Part shown: piece after piece, positions 8,849 to 18,885 of the stretch | Layout of the letters: every line of letters begins with the position of its first letter | Position numbering within the stretch: position 1 is the first letter of the stretch | From: Rheinheimera maricola | GTDB taxonomy: Bacteria; Pseudomonadota; Gammaproteobacteria; Enterobacterales; Alteromonadaceae | Reading direction: 5' to 3' | DNA length: 64,000 nt | NCBI RefSeq assembly: GCF_016918075.2 | Contig: NZ_JAERPS020000010.1 | Coordinates: forward strand, 1 to 64,000 | The notes under the pieces: generated by a model | What the model saw: the letters and a program-made list of their open reading frames with translations, nothing else | Told to the model about the DNA's origin: nothing | Databases searched by the model: none | Translations under genes and position numbers: made by a program

Positions 8849-9175
8849 CTAAATAGTGTGGGTAGGATCCGATGAACCCAGCATACCGCCGAGTAATTTT
8901 TCAATCTGGGCGCCAAGCTGAGCTTTATCGTCAATAAAGGTAATACCAATACCAGCCGGGCTGGAGCTTTGTGAGCCTGGCGGTGTGATCCAAGCAATCT
9001 TACCTGAAACCATAAGCGGCTCGAGGGCATCGGGTAAAGTAACCGTTAACGCAATTGACTGGCCCATCTTATATTGTCGCGAAGTACGGATAAACAACCC
9101 ACCGGTTTTTAAAAAAGGCATATAACTGCGATATAAATCTTTAACATCGCTAAATCCTATCGACAGCTCTTCCAT
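8849..9175 (-). CDS. pilZ: PilZ-domain protein of the type IV pilus PilZ type
   Basis: The 108-residue protein is a single PilZ domain with GGLFIRTSRQYKMGQ and the SGKIAWITPPG strand region. It lacks the N-terminal RxxxR c-di-GMP motif, as does the founding PilZ protein needed for type IV pilus assembly. The ATG has AAGGAG eight bases upstream. Its place between holB and tatD is the classic position of pilZ in gammaproteobacteria. Confidence 0.88.
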   Translation of the reverse strand: MEELSIGFSDVKDLYRSYMPFLKTGGLFIRTSRQYKMGQSIALTVTLPDALEPLMVSGKIAWITPPGSQSSSPAGIGITFIDDKAQLGAQIEKLLGGMLGSSDPTHTI

Positions 9176-9186
9176 CAGCGTGCTCC

Positions 9187-10080
9187 TTAACTATGTAAGC
9201 GTTTTAGTTCGCACAGAAATGCACTCAACGCTAATGCTTTATTCTGCCCTAAAATTTGTGATTCGTCACGACTGAAGCGGCCGTATAGCTGCTGCAGGGC
9301 CAACTGTTTTTCTGGCTGGCGCCCGATCATAGCGGGCAGTACGTGCTGGCGTAAAAACCAACCAAACAATCTTGCCAAAGACGATGTAAAATCCAGCTGC
9401 TTTATTGTCTGCTCTAAGCTCTGCTGACCGGCCACAAACTGCGCTAAGCCATATAACGCTGCCTGAATGTTATCCGCCTCGCCAGACTCCAGCATAGCCA
9501 GGGCTTGCAAAGGTCCACCACCACAATAGGGCAATAAGAATTCTGCTACTGGCCGGTTACTTTGCGCGGCTAGCCACTGCTGTGCTTCAGTACCAAACTG
9601 AGCAGCGAGTTGCCATTGCTGGCAACGACTAAGCAAGGTCGCCGGCAACGCGCTGCTGGCTTGTGTTAGTAGCAACAAAAAGCTGTTTTCAGGTGGCTCT
9701 TCCAGGGTTTTTAACAGCGCGTTGGCTGCAGCTTCGGTAAGTTTTTCTGCCTGGGTTAACAATACCACTTTGTGTTGCTGTTGCTGTGCACGCCCCTGCA
9801 TAAACACACTAAGCTGGCGCACTGCATCAACACCAATGCTGCTACCACTGCTATCGATTACCAGAAAATCAGCGTGACTACCCGCCTGGCGCAGTAAGCA
9901 ACTTTTACACCCCCCACAGGGCTTTTGCGTATTAGTACAAAGCAAAGCCGCGCTAAGCCAGTTTGCTAACTCCGTTTTGCCAATTCCGGCCGGGCCAATA
10001 AATAGTAACCCGTGTGCCAATCTGGCACTGTGTAATAATTGTTGCAGTTGCTGCTGATATTGCACAAGCCAGGGCTGCAC
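9187..10080 (-). CDS. holB: DNA polymerase III delta-prime subunit HolB
   Basis: HolB is the clamp-loader delta-prime subunit that helps place the beta clamp on DNA. The AAA+ P-loop-like GPAGIGKTELA lies near residue 30. A zinc-binding cysteine cluster follows (CTNTQKPCGGCKSC), then the sensor-1 region ALLKTLEEPPENS. At 297 residues it is slightly shorter than the E. coli protein. The GTG start comes straight after the tmk stop (TAAGTG), with GGGG upstream inside the end of tmk, so the genes are coupled. Confidence 0.92.
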   Translation of the reverse strand: MQPWLVQYQQQLQQLLHSARLAHGLLFIGPAGIGKTELANWLSAALLCTNTQKPCGGCKSCLLRQAGSHADFLVIDSSGSSIGVDAVRQLSVFMQGRAQQQQHKVVLLTQAEKLTEAAANALLKTLEEPPENSFLLLLTQASSALPATLLSRCQQWQLAAQFGTEAQQWLAAQSNRPVAEFLLPYCGGGPLQALAMLESGEADNIQAALYGLAQFVAGQQSLEQTIKQLDFTSSLARLFGWFLRQHVLPAMIGRQPEKQLALQQLYGRFSRDESQILGQNKALALSAFLCELKRLHS

Positions 10081-10710
10081 TTAAAACCCCAGTGCCTGGT
10101 TTAATGCTGTTGTTAACTGTTGCTGTACCTGCAACAGTGGCTGGCTAGCGTCAATAACGGCAATGTTTGGTTCGGTTGCCGCTATTTGTAAGTACTTTTG
10201 TCGGGTACGCTGAAAAAAAGCCAATTGCTCTTGTTCAATGCGATCCAGCTCGCCGCGCTGGCGTGCCCGCTCCAGGCCAATGGCAGGGTCAATATCCAGA
10301 TACAAGGTTAAATCAGGCTTCAACTCGCCTAACACTGCCTGTCGAAGCTGCTGAATAAACTGCTCGTCAAGCTGGCGCCCGCCCCCCTGATAAGCACGGG
10401 ATGACATATCGTGGCGGTCAGCTAACACCCAACTGCCTGCTGTCAGCGCTGGCAAAATAACGTTTGTTAGCAACTGCATCCGGGCGGCATACATTAATAA
10501 CAATTCGGTTTGTGGTGCCACCTGCTCATTGCTGTGCAGCTGCTTTACCAAATCACGTAGTGCCTCTGCCAGCGGTGTACCACCGGGCTCCCTTGTACAC
10601 TTAGGCTCAATACCATGCTGGTGCAGGTAGTGTTTAATATGAGCTATAGCGGTACTTTTACCGGCTCCTTCCAGCCCCTCAACTACAATAAATTTACCTG
10701 AATGTGTCAT
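10081..10710 (-). CDS. tmk: thymidylate kinase
   Basis: Tmk phosphorylates dTMP to dTDP for DNA synthesis. The P-loop [10 protein letters not shown] is near residue 12, [11 protein letters not shown] follows, and the DR(H/Y) motif appears as [17 protein letters not shown] lid region with basic residues ([13 protein letters not shown]) is present. The length of 209 residues is standard. The start overlaps the mltG stop by four bases (ATGA). Confidence 0.95.
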   Translation of the reverse strand: MTHSGKFIVVEGLEGAGKSTAIAHIKHYLHQHGIEPKCTREPGGTPLAEALRDLVKQLHSNEQVAPQTELLLMYAARMQLLTNVILPALTAGSWVLADRHDMSSRAYQGGGRQLDEQFIQQLRQAVLGELKPDLTLYLDIDPAIGLERARQRGELDRIEQEQLAFFQRTRQKYLQIAATEPNIAVIDASQPLLQVQQQLTTALNQALGF

Positions 10711-11717
10711 GGCTTGGATCCCAGAATATATTTTTCAACCGCCGCATTGTGCTGTTGTAGTGTCGATGAAAACTGATGCGTACCATCACCCTTGCTGACG
10801 AAATAGTACAAATCTGTTTCTGCTGGCTGAGCCGCAGCCATTAGTGCCGCGCGACCTACCAGACTAATGGGGCCCGGTGGCAGGCCGTGATGACGATAGG
10901 TGTTATAGCGATGGGGGTTATTTAAATCGGCCCGGGTAATATCACCGTTAAAATTCTCTAAGCCATAAATGACGGTGGGGTCTGTTTGCAAGCGCATGTT
11001 TTTACGCAGTCGGTTAACAAATACCGATGCTACCAAGGTTTTTTCTGGTGCGTAACTGCTCTCTTTTTCGATAATTGATGCCAGTGTCAACAACTGATAG
11101 CGGTTTTGCAGTGGTAAATCGCCATGCCGTTGCTGCCAGGCATGGTCTAGCTCAGTCAGCAATGCTTGTTGAGCGCGTTTTATCAAGGCACTGGCCATAC
11201 TATTTGCCGTGTAATAATAGGTGTCAGGAAATAGCAATGCTTCTGCATTGGATGGTGGCTCGGCCCACTCCTGCGGCCATAACATCAGCTGCAGCACCTG
11301 CTCAGCACTGCTGATATCCTGCTGCAAATGCGTAGCCTGCGAGATGCGCTGCAGGCTTTGCTGTAATGTTTCACCTTCAATCAAAGTTAAAGCAAACTGT
11401 GCTTCACGACCACTGCGAAACAGCGCTAAAACGTCCAGCAATGTCTGCTCGTCATTCACGCGATACACACCTTGCTGCACAGCGGCTTCCGCGGGGTGTA
11501 ACTTCAGGTACAGCCGTAACAGCAGGCAGTCCGTTTGTTGTATTAATTGTTGCTGCTGCCAAAGCCGGCATAACTGTGCGGCCGAACTACCCGGTGCCAC
11601 CGTGTGAATACCGGCAGCCAACTGCAAGGGAATATGCTGCACGTAACGAACACCAGCGTAGTAAGCAACCGCAAGCATAACACCCAGCAACATGAAAATT
11701 CTTAATGGTTTTAACAT
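10707..11717 (-). CDS. mltG: endolytic peptidoglycan transglycosylase MltG
   Basis: MltG cuts nascent glycan strands and is thought to end glycan polymerisation. There is a single N-terminal membrane anchor (about residues 6-23) and a periplasmic YceG domain. The catalytic-Glu region reads [13 protein letters not shown], followed by [21 protein letters not shown]. The gene overlaps pabC by seven bases and tmk by four, so the three are coupled. Confidence 0.94.
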   Translation of the reverse strand: MLKPLRIFMLLGVMLAVAYYAGVRYVQHIPLQLAAGIHTVAPGSSAAQLCRLWQQQQLIQQTDCLLLRLYLKLHPAEAAVQQGVYRVNDEQTLLDVLALFRSGREAQFALTLIEGETLQQSLQRISQATHLQQDISSAEQVLQLMLWPQEWAEPPSNAEALLFPDTYYYTANSMASALIKRAQQALLTELDHAWQQRHGDLPLQNRYQLLTLASIIEKESSYAPEKTLVASVFVNRLRKNMRLQTDPTVIYGLENFNGDITRADLNNPHRYNTYRHHGLPPGPISLVGRAALMAAAQPAETDLYYFVSKGDGTHQFSSTLQQHNAAVEKYILGSKP

Positions 11718-12484
11718 ATAACCTGCTTTGCAAACTCTTGCACTAAACTGACAGACAAGGGCCGGCTTTGCAGATGACTTACCGGTACTATTGCCATTAG
11801 GGCGTTACATATAAACAACGCATCTACGTTAGCCAGCTCAGGTAACAGCCAGTCAACTAAATGGATGTCTGCTTGTTGCATAATATGTTGGCGCATAACA
11901 CCAGCCACACCGGCCCGTGCCAGCGTTGGCGTATGCCAGCGGCCATCACGATACATAAACACATTCGCCGCGCTAGCTTCTGTAACAAAACCATGTTGAT
12001 CAAGAACGAGTAATTCGTCAGCATCGCTGTTTGCCAGTTCTTGCTTTAACAGCACCTGCTCTAGCCGGCTGGTGTGTTTTAAACCGGCTAACAAAGGTTG
12101 AACTGCCAGCTGTAATTTGGCTACCTGCAGACAAACACCTTGTTGCTGCATGCGCTTATAATCAGGCATAGCGCTAACACTGATATAAATGTGCGGAGCG
12201 CTAATACCATCACAACCATAGCCGCGGCCACCCTCGCCACGTGATATCAATATTTTAATTACCTGCTCCGGCTGATTAACCGCTGCTAGTGCCTGTTGTT
12301 GCAACAGCAGCCAGTCTATATCAGTAAAGCCTAATTGCCGGGCACTCGCTTGTAAGCGTTGCAAATGCAGTGGCCACAACTGAATTTCACCAGCACGTAC
12401 CTGCATCGTGGTAAAAATACCATCACCGTAATTAAAACTGCGATCTTTTATGCCGATACTCTGTGAGCGTATAACTGAGGACAC
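11711..12484 (-). CDS. pabC: aminodeoxychorismate lyase PabC
   Basis: PabC is a PLP enzyme that releases pyruvate from 4-amino-4-deoxychorismate to make p-aminobenzoate for folate. It is a fold-type IV member with RSFNYGDGIFTT near residue 16, the PLP lysine in GLKHTSRLEQVL, and the late TEASAANVF segment. The GTG at 12484 places the YGDG motif about 19 residues in, as in E. coli, and has GGAA seven bases upstream. A TTG seven codons earlier is the alternative start. It lies downstream of the fabF terminator. Confidence 0.9.
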   Translation of the reverse strand: MSSVIRSQSIGIKDRSFNYGDGIFTTMQVRAGEIQLWPLHLQRLQASARQLGFTDIDWLLLQQQALAAVNQPEQVIKILISRGEGGRGYGCDGISAPHIYISVSAMPDYKRMQQQGVCLQVAKLQLAVQPLLAGLKHTSRLEQVLLKQELANSDADELLVLDQHGFVTEASAANVFMYRDGRWHTPTLARAGVAGVMRQHIMQQADIHLVDWLLPELANVDALFICNALMAIVPVSHLQSRPLSVSLVQEFAKQVIC

Positions 12485-12532
12485 ACCATTTTCCGCAGAA
12501 GCCAATTTAGCGGCAGTATGCCTTAAAATGCA

Positions 12533-12560
12533 GATAAAACAAAGGCTGCATCAGGCAGCC
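12533..12560 (-). terminator. rho-independent terminator after fabF
   Basis: On the minus strand a GGCTGC/GCAGCC stem with a five-base loop (12544-12560) is followed by TTTGTTTT. It sits between fabF and pabC, so transcription of pabC-tatD must depend on read-through or a separate promoter. Confidence 0.7.
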
Positions 12561-12603
12561 ATTGTTTGTTAATACCGCAGATTATGCATGTTAAAACAGC
12601 ACA

Positions 12604-13842
12604 TTAAATGCGTTTGAACAAGATAGAACCATTGGTACCGCCAAAGCCAAACGAGTTACACAAAGCGTACTCCATACTAACCTGACGCCCTTGATGTGGT
12701 ACATAGTCAAGGTCACAACCGTCATCCGGTTCATCCAGGTTAATCGTCGGCGTTACCAACTGATCTTGTAACGAGAGCACGGTAATAATTGATTCTACCG
12801 AACCTGCAGCCCCCAACAAATGGCCAATCATCGACTTAGATGAGCTTACCATCAGCTTATCCAGGTTATTAGCAAAAACCGATTTTATGGCCATCGTTTC
12901 GGCAATATCACCGGCAGAAGTGGATGTACCGTGAGCATTAATATAGGCCACTTGTTGCGGATTAACCTGAGCATCATTAAGCGCATTTTTCATCGCTAAG
13001 GCTGCACCAGCGCCGTTTTCTGGCGGTGATGTCATATGGTAGGCATCGCCACTCATACCAAACCCGACTAGTTCAGCATAAATCTTAGCGCCACGGGCTT
13101 TGGCATGTTCGTACTCTTCCAGCACCATCACCCCTGCACCGTCACCCAATACAAAACCATCACGCCCTTTATCCCAGGGACGGCTGGCTTGCTGTGGAGC
13201 ATCGTTACGGGTGGACAGTGCCCGTGCCGCGCCGAAACCGCCCATGCCTAACGGCGTGGAAGCTTTTTCAGCGCCACCGGCTACCATCACATCAGCATCA
13301 CCGTAGCTTATCATCCGTGCGGCATGACCAATATTGTGCACACCTGTGGTACAAGCGGTAACAATACTGATATTTGGCCCCTGCAGACCTAATAAGATAG
13401 ACAGCTGACCGGCAATCATATTAATAATGGTAGACGGCACAAAAAACGGTGATAACCGTTTAGGCCCGCTATTAATGAGTTTGGTATGATTTTCTTCAAT
13501 TAAGCCCAGGCCACCAATACCGGACCCTATGGCAGCACCAATGCGCGGCGCATTTTGTTCAGTAATTTCAATACCTGAATCTCGAAATGCCTGAATGCCA
13601 GCTGCGACACCGTACTGAATAAACAGATCCATTTTCTTAGCATCTTTTGCAGAGAAAAATGGCTCTACATCAAAATTTTTAATCAAACCAGCAAATTTAG
13701 TGGTATAGGCACTGGTATCGAAATGCTCGATCAACGAAATACCGCTTTTACCTTGCTGTAAGCCTTGCCAGCTTGAGGCAACATCATTACCCAGCGGCGT
13801 TAGCATGCCTAAACCGGTAACTACTACACGACGTTTTGCCAC
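12604..13842 (-). CDS. fabF: 3-oxoacyl-ACP synthase II (FabF)
   Basis: FabF elongates acyl-ACP by condensation with malonyl-ACP and is the enzyme behind temperature control of unsaturated fatty acids. The thiolase-fold Cys-His-His triad is seen as the Cys in [10 protein letters not shown] and the histidines in [11 protein letters not shown] and [10 protein letters not shown]. The start is a GTG giving [12 protein letters not shown], with GGAGGG four bases upstream. An ATG nine codons earlier lies within that site. The gene is separated from acpP by a terminator-like hairpin. Confidence 0.94.
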   Translation of the reverse strand: MAKRRVVVTGLGMLTPLGNDVASSWQGLQQGKSGISLIEHFDTSAYTTKFAGLIKNFDVEPFFSAKDAKKMDLFIQYGVAAGIQAFRDSGIEITEQNAPRIGAAIGSGIGGLGLIEENHTKLINSGPKRLSPFFVPSTIINMIAGQLSILLGLQGPNISIVTACTTGVHNIGHAARMISYGDADVMVAGGAEKASTPLGMGGFGAARALSTRNDAPQQASRPWDKGRDGFVLGDGAGVMVLEEYEHAKARGAKIYAELVGFGMSGDAYHMTSPPENGAGAALAMKNALNDAQVNPQQVAYINAHGTSTSAGDIAETMAIKSVFANNLDKLMVSSSKSMIGHLLGAAGSVESIITVLSLQDQLVTPTINLDEPDDGCDLDYVPHQGRQVSMEYALCNSFGFGGTNGSILFKRI

Positions 13843-13870
13843 AAAACCCTCCGCCATGAAAATTTTCATC

Positions 13871-13907
13871 TAGCCTAAAACGAAAACGGGTAGCTTAGCT
13901 ACCCGTT
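13871..13907 (-). terminator. terminator or attenuator between acpP and fabF
   Basis: A 10-bp perfect stem with a three-base loop (13885-13894 with 13898-13907) is followed on the minus strand by TTTCGTTTT. This would let acpP be expressed well above fabF, as is needed for the abundant acyl carrier protein. Confidence 0.75.
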
Positions 13908-13922
13908 CTGCACGCCACTTAT

Positions 13923-14159
13923 TTACTCAGCATGCGCTTTTACGTAGTCAATCGCAGATTGGACTGTTGTAATTTTCTCAGCTTCTTCGTCTGGGATTTC
14001 AGTATCGAATTCTTCTTCTAACGCCATTACCAGCTCAACGGTGTCCAGAGAGTCAGCACCCAGGTCGTCAACGAAAGAGGCTTCGTTCTTTACTTCGTCT
14101 TCTTTAACGCCCAGTTGTTCAATAATGATTTTCTTAACGCGTTCTTCGATGTTGCTCAT
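13923..14159 (-). CDS. acpP: acyl carrier protein AcpP
   Basis: AcpP is the 78-residue acidic carrier of growing fatty acyl chains. The phosphopantetheine site is Ser37 in [17 protein letters not shown] precedes the ATG. It has its own predicted promoter in the gap to fabG and a terminator just after it. Confidence 0.97.
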   Translation of the reverse strand: MSNIEERVKKIIIEQLGVKEDEVKNEASFVDDLGADSLDTVELVMALEEEFDTEIPDEEAEKITTVQSAIDYVKAHAE

Positions 14160-14216
14160 CTTTTCTTCCTTTTTCTCATATAAATCGCAACAGTTCGTGC
14201 AATTTTGTGTGGCGCT

Positions 14217-14245
14217 AGTTTATGCGTAAGCTAACAGGGTTGCAA
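14217..14245 (-). promoter_or_regulatory. predicted acpP promoter
   Basis: On the minus strand TTGCAA (14240-14245) and TAAACT (14217-14222) are separated by 17 bases. They lie about 60 bases upstream of the acpP ATG in the 137-base gap after fabG. Confidence 0.45.
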
Positions 14246-14296
14246 GCTTGGCGATCAGCATTTTCTGCTGGTCAAACCTGCTTTATTTCCCGCTAT

Positions 14297-15043
14297 TTAC
14301 ACCATATACATACCGCCGTTAACGTGAATTGTTTCACCGGTAATATAGGCCGCTTGATTAGACGCTAAGAACGCTACTGTCGCAGCAATTTCTTCTGGTT
14401 GCCCCAGCCGGTTGGCTGGCACCTGAGCAAAAATAGCCTCTTTTTGCTCATCTGACAGCTCTTTAGTCATGTCGGTATCAATAAAACCGGGCGCTATTGC
14501 ATTAACAGTAATACCGCGTGACGCGACTTCACGCGCCAAAGATTTGGTAAAACCCAGTACACCGGCTTTTGCTGCCGCATAGTTTGTTTGGCCAGCGTTG
14601 CCCATTGAGCCTACCACTGAACCAATACTGATAATACGGCCAAAACGCTTCTTCATCATAGTGCGCATTACAGCCTTACTTAACCGGTATACCGAGGTTA
14701 AGTTGGTTTGCAGTATGTCAAACCACTCATCATCTTTCATCCGCATCAACAAATTGTCACGGGTAATGCCTGCATTATTAACTAAAATATCAATATCACC
14801 AAACTGGTTTTTAATCTGTGACAAACATTGCTCAATCGACACTGTGTCGGCCACATTTAACACCAGACCACAGCCGTTGTCACCTAAATAACTACTGATA
14901 GCCTCGGCGCCTTTTTCAGAGGTTGCCGTACCCACGACTTTCGCGCCCAGCGCAGCCAATTGCTCGGCAATTGCCCGGCCAATACCGCGGCTTGCGCCCG
15001 TAACCAGTGCAACTTTACCTTCCAGAGAAATAAAACTTGTCAT
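14297..15043 (-). CDS. fabG: 3-oxoacyl-ACP reductase FabG
   Basis: FabG is a short-chain dehydrogenase that reduces 3-oxoacyl-ACP with NADPH. The TGASRGIGRA nucleotide-binding motif, the NNAG motif, and the Ser-Tyr-Lys triad (GSVVGSMGNAGQ with YAAAKAG) are all present. The ATG at 15043 is preferred over a TTG two codons earlier because AAGGA lies seven bases upstream. It follows fabD by nine bases. Confidence 0.96.
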   Translation of the reverse strand: MTSFISLEGKVALVTGASRGIGRAIAEQLAALGAKVVGTATSEKGAEAISSYLGDNGCGLVLNVADTVSIEQCLSQIKNQFGDIDILVNNAGITRDNLLMRMKDDEWFDILQTNLTSVYRLSKAVMRTMMKKRFGRIISIGSVVGSMGNAGQTNYAAAKAGVLGFTKSLAREVASRGITVNAIAPGFIDTDMTKELSDEQKEAIFAQVPANRLGQPEEIAATVAFLASNQAAYITGETIHVNGGMYMV

Positions 15044-15052
15044 GTTCAATCC

Positions 15053-15988
15053 TTATTCTGCTGTCAGAGCAGCGTGCAGTGACGCGACATCACCAACGGA
15101 GGCGGTAGTCACGTTTTTGTCTATGCGTTTAATCAGACCACTAAGTACTTTACCCGCACCAAGCTCAAGTACATTAGTTACGCCTTGTGCTGCCAGCCAC
15201 TCAATACTTTCGGTCCAACGCACCGGGCTATAAAGTTGCCGTACTAACGCATCTTTTACGGCTGCAGCATCAGCAGCAATTGCCACATCGACGTTATTAA
15301 TTACCGGTATGACAGCGCTATTAAAATTAAGTGCAGCCAGATCGGTGGCCAATTGTTCTGCCGCCGGTCGCATTAACGCACAGTGAGATGGCACGCTGAC
15401 CGGCAAAGGCAAGGCGCGTTTAGCACCTGCAGCTTTACATAGTTCGCCGGCACGTTCTACTGCCGCTTTATGGCCCGCGATAACGACCTGGCCCGGCGAG
15501 TTATAATTTACCGGCGATACCACTTCACCTTGCGCCGCATCGGCACAGGCTTTTGCAATTGCAGCATCGTCCAGACCGATAATAGCCGACATGCCACCGA
15601 CACCCGCAGGCACCGCCAATTGCATATAGTTTCCGCGCTTTTCCACTAATTTGACTGCATCAGCCAGTGACAGTACACCGGCACAAACCAGTGCGGAATA
15701 CTCACCTAACGAGTGACCGGCGAAATACGCTGGTGTAGCACCGCCCTGCTGTTGCCACAAGCGCCATACGGCGACAGAAGCCGTCAACAGCGCAGGCTGA
15801 GTACGATGTGTTGCATTTAAGTCTGCCTCAGGGCCTGAAGAGACTAGCGACCATAAGTCGTATCCAAGCGCTGCTGACGCTTCAGCAAAGGTTTGCTGAA
15901 CTATATCAAATTGTGCATATAAATCGGCCAGCATGCCGACAGATTGTGAGCCCTGTCCAGGGAATACAATTGCAAGTTTGGTTGTCAT
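15053..15988 (-). CDS. fabD: malonyl-CoA:ACP transacylase FabD
   Basis: FabD moves malonyl from CoA to ACP. The nucleophile elbow GHSLGEYSAL, the malonate-binding Arg in VEKRGNYMQ and the catalytic His in VPSHCALM are present. These residues make it a useful reference for the unusual FabD-like protein at 53891-54919. The length of 311 residues is standard. An AGGA site precedes the ATG. Confidence 0.96.
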   Translation of the reverse strand: MTTKLAIVFPGQGSQSVGMLADLYAQFDIVQQTFAEASAALGYDLWSLVSSGPEADLNATHRTQPALLTASVAVWRLWQQQGGATPAYFAGHSLGEYSALVCAGVLSLADAVKLVEKRGNYMQLAVPAGVGGMSAIIGLDDAAIAKACADAAQGEVVSPVNYNSPGQVVIAGHKAAVERAGELCKAAGAKRALPLPVSVPSHCALMRPAAEQLATDLAALNFNSAVIPVINNVDVAIAADAAAVKDALVRQLYSPVRWTESIEWLAAQGVTNVLELGAGKVLSGLIKRIDKNVTTASVGDVASLHAALTAE

Positions 15989-16034
15989 TGTTAATCCTGC
16001 AAATTAAAAAACGAAGAATTAGTCACGCTGTATT

Positions 16035-16994
16035 CTAGTAGCGAACCAAAGCTGAGGCCCAGGCAAAACCACCACCGAAGGCCTCCAACAGCAGCGTTTG
16101 ACCGCGCTGAATACGCCCATCGCGAATCGCTTCGTCCAGCGCTGTAGGTACCGTTGCCGCTGAGGTATTGCCATAACGGTCCAGGTTAATCACCACCTGC
16201 TCCATCGACATATCCAACTTACGTGCTACCGCGGAGATAATGCGCAGATTCGCCTGATGCGGTACCAGCCAATCAATTTGTGATTTATCCAGATTATTGG
16301 CTGCTAAGGTCTGCTCTACCACTTCTGATAATTTCGTTACAGCAACTTTAAATACATCATTGCCTTTCATTGAGCCCCAAGACTGATGCACAGACTGTTC
16401 GTCACCGCGTATAGGGTTATCGACGTACAATAATTCTGAGTATTTGCCATCGGCATGAATATGGGTAGATAAAATGCCCGGCTGTTCTGACGCTTCCAGA
16501 ATGACCGCACCGGCGGCATCACCAAACAGAATGACCATGCTTCTGTCCTCCGGCGACACCAGCCTGGACAAACAGTCAGAACCGATAACCAGAATGCGCT
16601 TGGCAATGCCGGTTTTAATATATTGATCGGCCACACTTAAGCCATAACAAAAACCGGCACAAGCCGCGGCGATGTCAAAGGCAGGAATAGCGGGTATGGC
16701 CAGTTCACGCTGAATCTCACAGGCCGCACTTGGCAGTGCACGTGACGCACTGGTGGTAGCACAAATAATCATATCGATGCTGTTTTTATCAATGTCGGCG
16801 GCTTCGATAGCCTGTAGTGCCGCCTGAGCTCCCATGGTGGCAACAGACTCGTCATCACCAATAATGCGACGCTCTTTAATGCCGGTACGCTCTATAATCC
16901 ATTCGTCTGTAGTTTCTACCATCGACTCTAGATCTGCGTTACTGCGAACTTGCGCCGGAAAATAACTTCCGGTACCTATAATGCGTGAATACAT
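16035..16994 (-). CDS. fabH: 3-oxoacyl-ACP synthase III FabH
   Basis: FabH begins fatty-acid synthesis by condensing acetyl-CoA with malonyl-ACP. The triad is seen as Cys in [11 protein letters not shown], His in [11 protein letters not shown] and Asn in [11 protein letters not shown]. The 319-residue length fits. It lies six bases downstream of plsX in the same operon. Confidence 0.96.
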   Translation of the reverse strand: MYSRIIGTGSYFPAQVRSNADLESMVETTDEWIIERTGIKERRIIGDDESVATMGAQAALQAIEAADIDKNSIDMIICATTSASRALPSAACEIQRELAIPAIPAFDIAAACAGFCYGLSVADQYIKTGIAKRILVIGSDCLSRLVSPEDRSMVILFGDAAGAVILEASEQPGILSTHIHADGKYSELLYVDNPIRGDEQSVHQSWGSMKGNDVFKVAVTKLSEVVEQTLAANNLDKSQIDWLVPHQANLRIISAVARKLDMSMEQVVINLDRYGNTSAATVPTALDEAIRDGRIQRGQTLLLEAFGGGFAWASALVRY

Positions 16995-17000
16995 GAGAAC

Positions 17001-18041
17001 CTACGCTTTATCAATTAATACGTGTTCCAGCCGGTCTTTAATTTTTGCGGGTACCTGACGTTCAACCTCACGTACTGCTTGCCGGATGGCACTGAGAAAT
17101 GCATCTTTAGTCGCATTTCCATGACTTTTGACTACAATTCCGCGCAATCCTATCAGACTTGCGCCATTGTAGTGGTCGGGGTTCACGCCCTGATAAAGGT
17201 TTTTTATAAAAGGTTTGATTAACCAGCCGAACAATTGCGCAGCAACTTTATCTTTTATGCTCGACTCAAAACGACGCAAAATCAATTTTGCTACACCCTC
17301 ACAGGTCTTTAGCGCTACGTTGCCAACAAAACCATCGCAAACAATGACATCGGCTTTGCCGGTAAAAATATCATTACCTTCAATATAGCCAATGTAGTTA
17401 ATTTCGTTGCAATCTGACAACAATATCGATGCCCGCTTTATCTGGTCTGAGCCTTTGATTTCCTCTTCACCCATATTCAGCAGCGCGACTTTAGGCTGGC
17501 TGATGCCAATCACTTCCTCGGCCATAACCGCTCCCATGACGGCAAACTGGAATAAGGTATCCGCGTCGCAGTTTACTGTAGCGCCAAGGTCTAGCATATA
17601 TACCGGGTTGCCTTCAATAGCCGGTAGCGCACTAACTAGTGCAGGTCTATCAACGCCATTGAGCATTTTCAATACAAAGTGCGCCATAGCAATTAAGGCG
17701 CCCGTATTACCGGCACTGACACAGGCTTGCACCTCGCCTTTATCAACTAAATCCAACGCGACACGCATGGAGGAGTCGCGTTTAGAACGCAGTGCAACAG
17801 ACGGCTTATCTGCCATCGACACGACCTGGCTGCTATGGCGAATACTAAGTTGCGGATGCGGAAAAACGCCGTGCAGTTTCAATTGCTCGGTTAAGTTGGC
17901 TTCATCGCCACACAGAATAAGGTGTAGTTCAGGAAATTCGCAAATCGCTGCCAAGGCGGCAGGTATAGTAGAATGGGGGCCGTGATCGCCCCCCATCATG
18001 TCTAATGCAAGTGTCAGCTTAACTGGCTGCACCCGATGCAC
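17001..18041 (-). CDS. plsX: phosphate acyltransferase PlsX
   Basis: PlsX converts acyl-ACP to acyl-phosphate for phospholipid synthesis. The N-terminal [25 protein letters not shown] and the [13 protein letters not shown] segments are typical. The chosen start is a GTG six bases after rpmF; another GTG three codons later is possible, and neither has a strong ribosome site, suggesting coupling to rpmF. Confidence 0.94.
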   Translation of the reverse strand: MHRVQPVKLTLALDMMGGDHGPHSTIPAALAAICEFPELHLILCGDEANLTEQLKLHGVFPHPQLSIRHSSQVVSMADKPSVALRSKRDSSMRVALDLVDKGEVQACVSAGNTGALIAMAHFVLKMLNGVDRPALVSALPAIEGNPVYMLDLGATVNCDADTLFQFAVMGAVMAEEVIGISQPKVALLNMGEEEIKGSDQIKRASILLSDCNEINYIGYIEGNDIFTGKADVIVCDGFVGNVALKTCEGVAKLILRRFESSIKDKVAAQLFGWLIKPFIKNLYQGVNPDHYNGASLIGLRGIVVKSHGNATKDAFLSAIRQAVREVERQVPAKIKDRLEHVLIDKA

Positions 18042-18047
18042 TCAGAC

Positions 18048-18212
18048 TTATTTTACTTTACGGCCTTTGTAGTAACCATCGGCAGTAATGTGGTGACGAC
18101 GGTGTGTTTCGCCAGTAGTAGAATCAACTGACAGCGTTGGGCCAGTTAATGCATCGTGTGAGCGACGCATATCGCGACGAGCACGTGATTTTTTGTTTTG
18201 CTGAACAGCCAT
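18048..18212 (-). CDS. rpmF: 50S ribosomal protein L32
   Basis: This 54-residue basic protein begins [17 protein letters not shown] and ends YYKGRKVK, matching bacterial L32. The histidine-rich [14 protein letters not shown] segment is normal for gammaproteobacterial L32, which lacks the zinc cysteines. AGGAGAAAT-type spacing precedes the ATG. It lies 16 bases after yceD and leads into plsX. Confidence 0.97.
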   Translation of the reverse strand: MAVQQNKKSRARRDMRRSHDALTGPTLSVDSTTGETHRRHHITADGYYKGRKVK

Positions 18213-18228
18213 GGTATTTCTCCTAAAC

Positions 18229-18756
18229 TCACTTTTTCTTTAATTCTGCCAGTACAGCGAAAGGATTGGGTTTTTCTGGTTCTGGGCCTATATCACCAAA
18301 GCTCATCAATGCCGCACTAACGGCGCAAACCGCTTCGTCGTGCATTGGGAACAGTGGCAAAGCCAGAATCAGCTCATCTTCCACTAACTGTCGTAAATTT
18401 ATTTCGCCGTGTTCGTCTTTTTCGATCACGTCGTAACGCTCAGGAATTAATTCCAAAGCAGCGTCATCACCCGGTTTAACCGGAGTGTATGCAAAATTGC
18501 AGTCCAGCGATACCGTCATGCTTTCGCTACAACGTTCGCAGGTTACACTCACTTCACAAGAAGCGCTACCCTGTATTACAGTCAGGCCTTGCTGGTCAGT
18601 ACCGCATTCAACTCGCACCGTCACTTCGCCCTGCGGATTAAGCAGGCTTTCGGCTAACCGGGTTAAATTTACTACTGGCACAAAGCCTTCGTAATCTGAG
18701 CGTTTTTGCGCTGCTTTAACCGGATCTATAGTAACGGGTATTTTTACTTTTTGCAT
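18229..18756 (-). CDS. yceD: YceD family protein (DUF177), 23S rRNA accumulation protein
   Basis: YceD proteins sit next to rpmF throughout bacteria and are linked to 23S rRNA accumulation. The protein has the family's CxxC pair (VTCERCSE) and the acidic [18 protein letters not shown] core. The ATG giving [12 protein letters not shown] is chosen over an in-frame TTG eight codons upstream because it matches the family N-terminus. It is the first gene of the rpmF-plsX-fab operon, with a promoter just upstream. Confidence 0.9.
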   Translation of the reverse strand: MQKVKIPVTIDPVKAAQKRSDYEGFVPVVNLTRLAESLLNPQGEVTVRVECGTDQQGLTVIQGSASCEVSVTCERCSESMTVSLDCNFAYTPVKPGDDAALELIPERYDVIEKDEHGEINLRQLVEDELILALPLFPMHDEAVCAVSAALMSFGDIGPEPEKPNPFAVLAELKKK

Positions 18757-18819
18757 AAGGCGCGCATCATATAGAAGCAACCCTTTACTGTCAAAGGGAT
18801 CTGGCAGATATTTGTGGTT

Positions 18820-18848
18820 TTTATAGCGCTATTTTTTCATTCTGTTTA
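18820..18848 (-). promoter_or_regulatory. predicted promoter of yceD-rpmF-plsX-fab
   Basis: On the minus strand TAAACA (18843-18848) and TATAAA (18820-18825) are separated by 17 bases. A small CCCTTT/AAAGGG hairpin (18781-18798) lies in the leader just before yceD. Confidence 0.5.
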
Positions 18849-18885
18849 TAGTGCGACAAATTTTGTATAAAAAGACTATTTATCA

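Noticed and set aside
13843-13869. Upstream ATG for fabF, nine codons before the GTG
   Set aside because: The extension lies across the GGAGGG ribosome site that serves the GTG, and the GTG gives the conserved [10 protein letters not shown] start.
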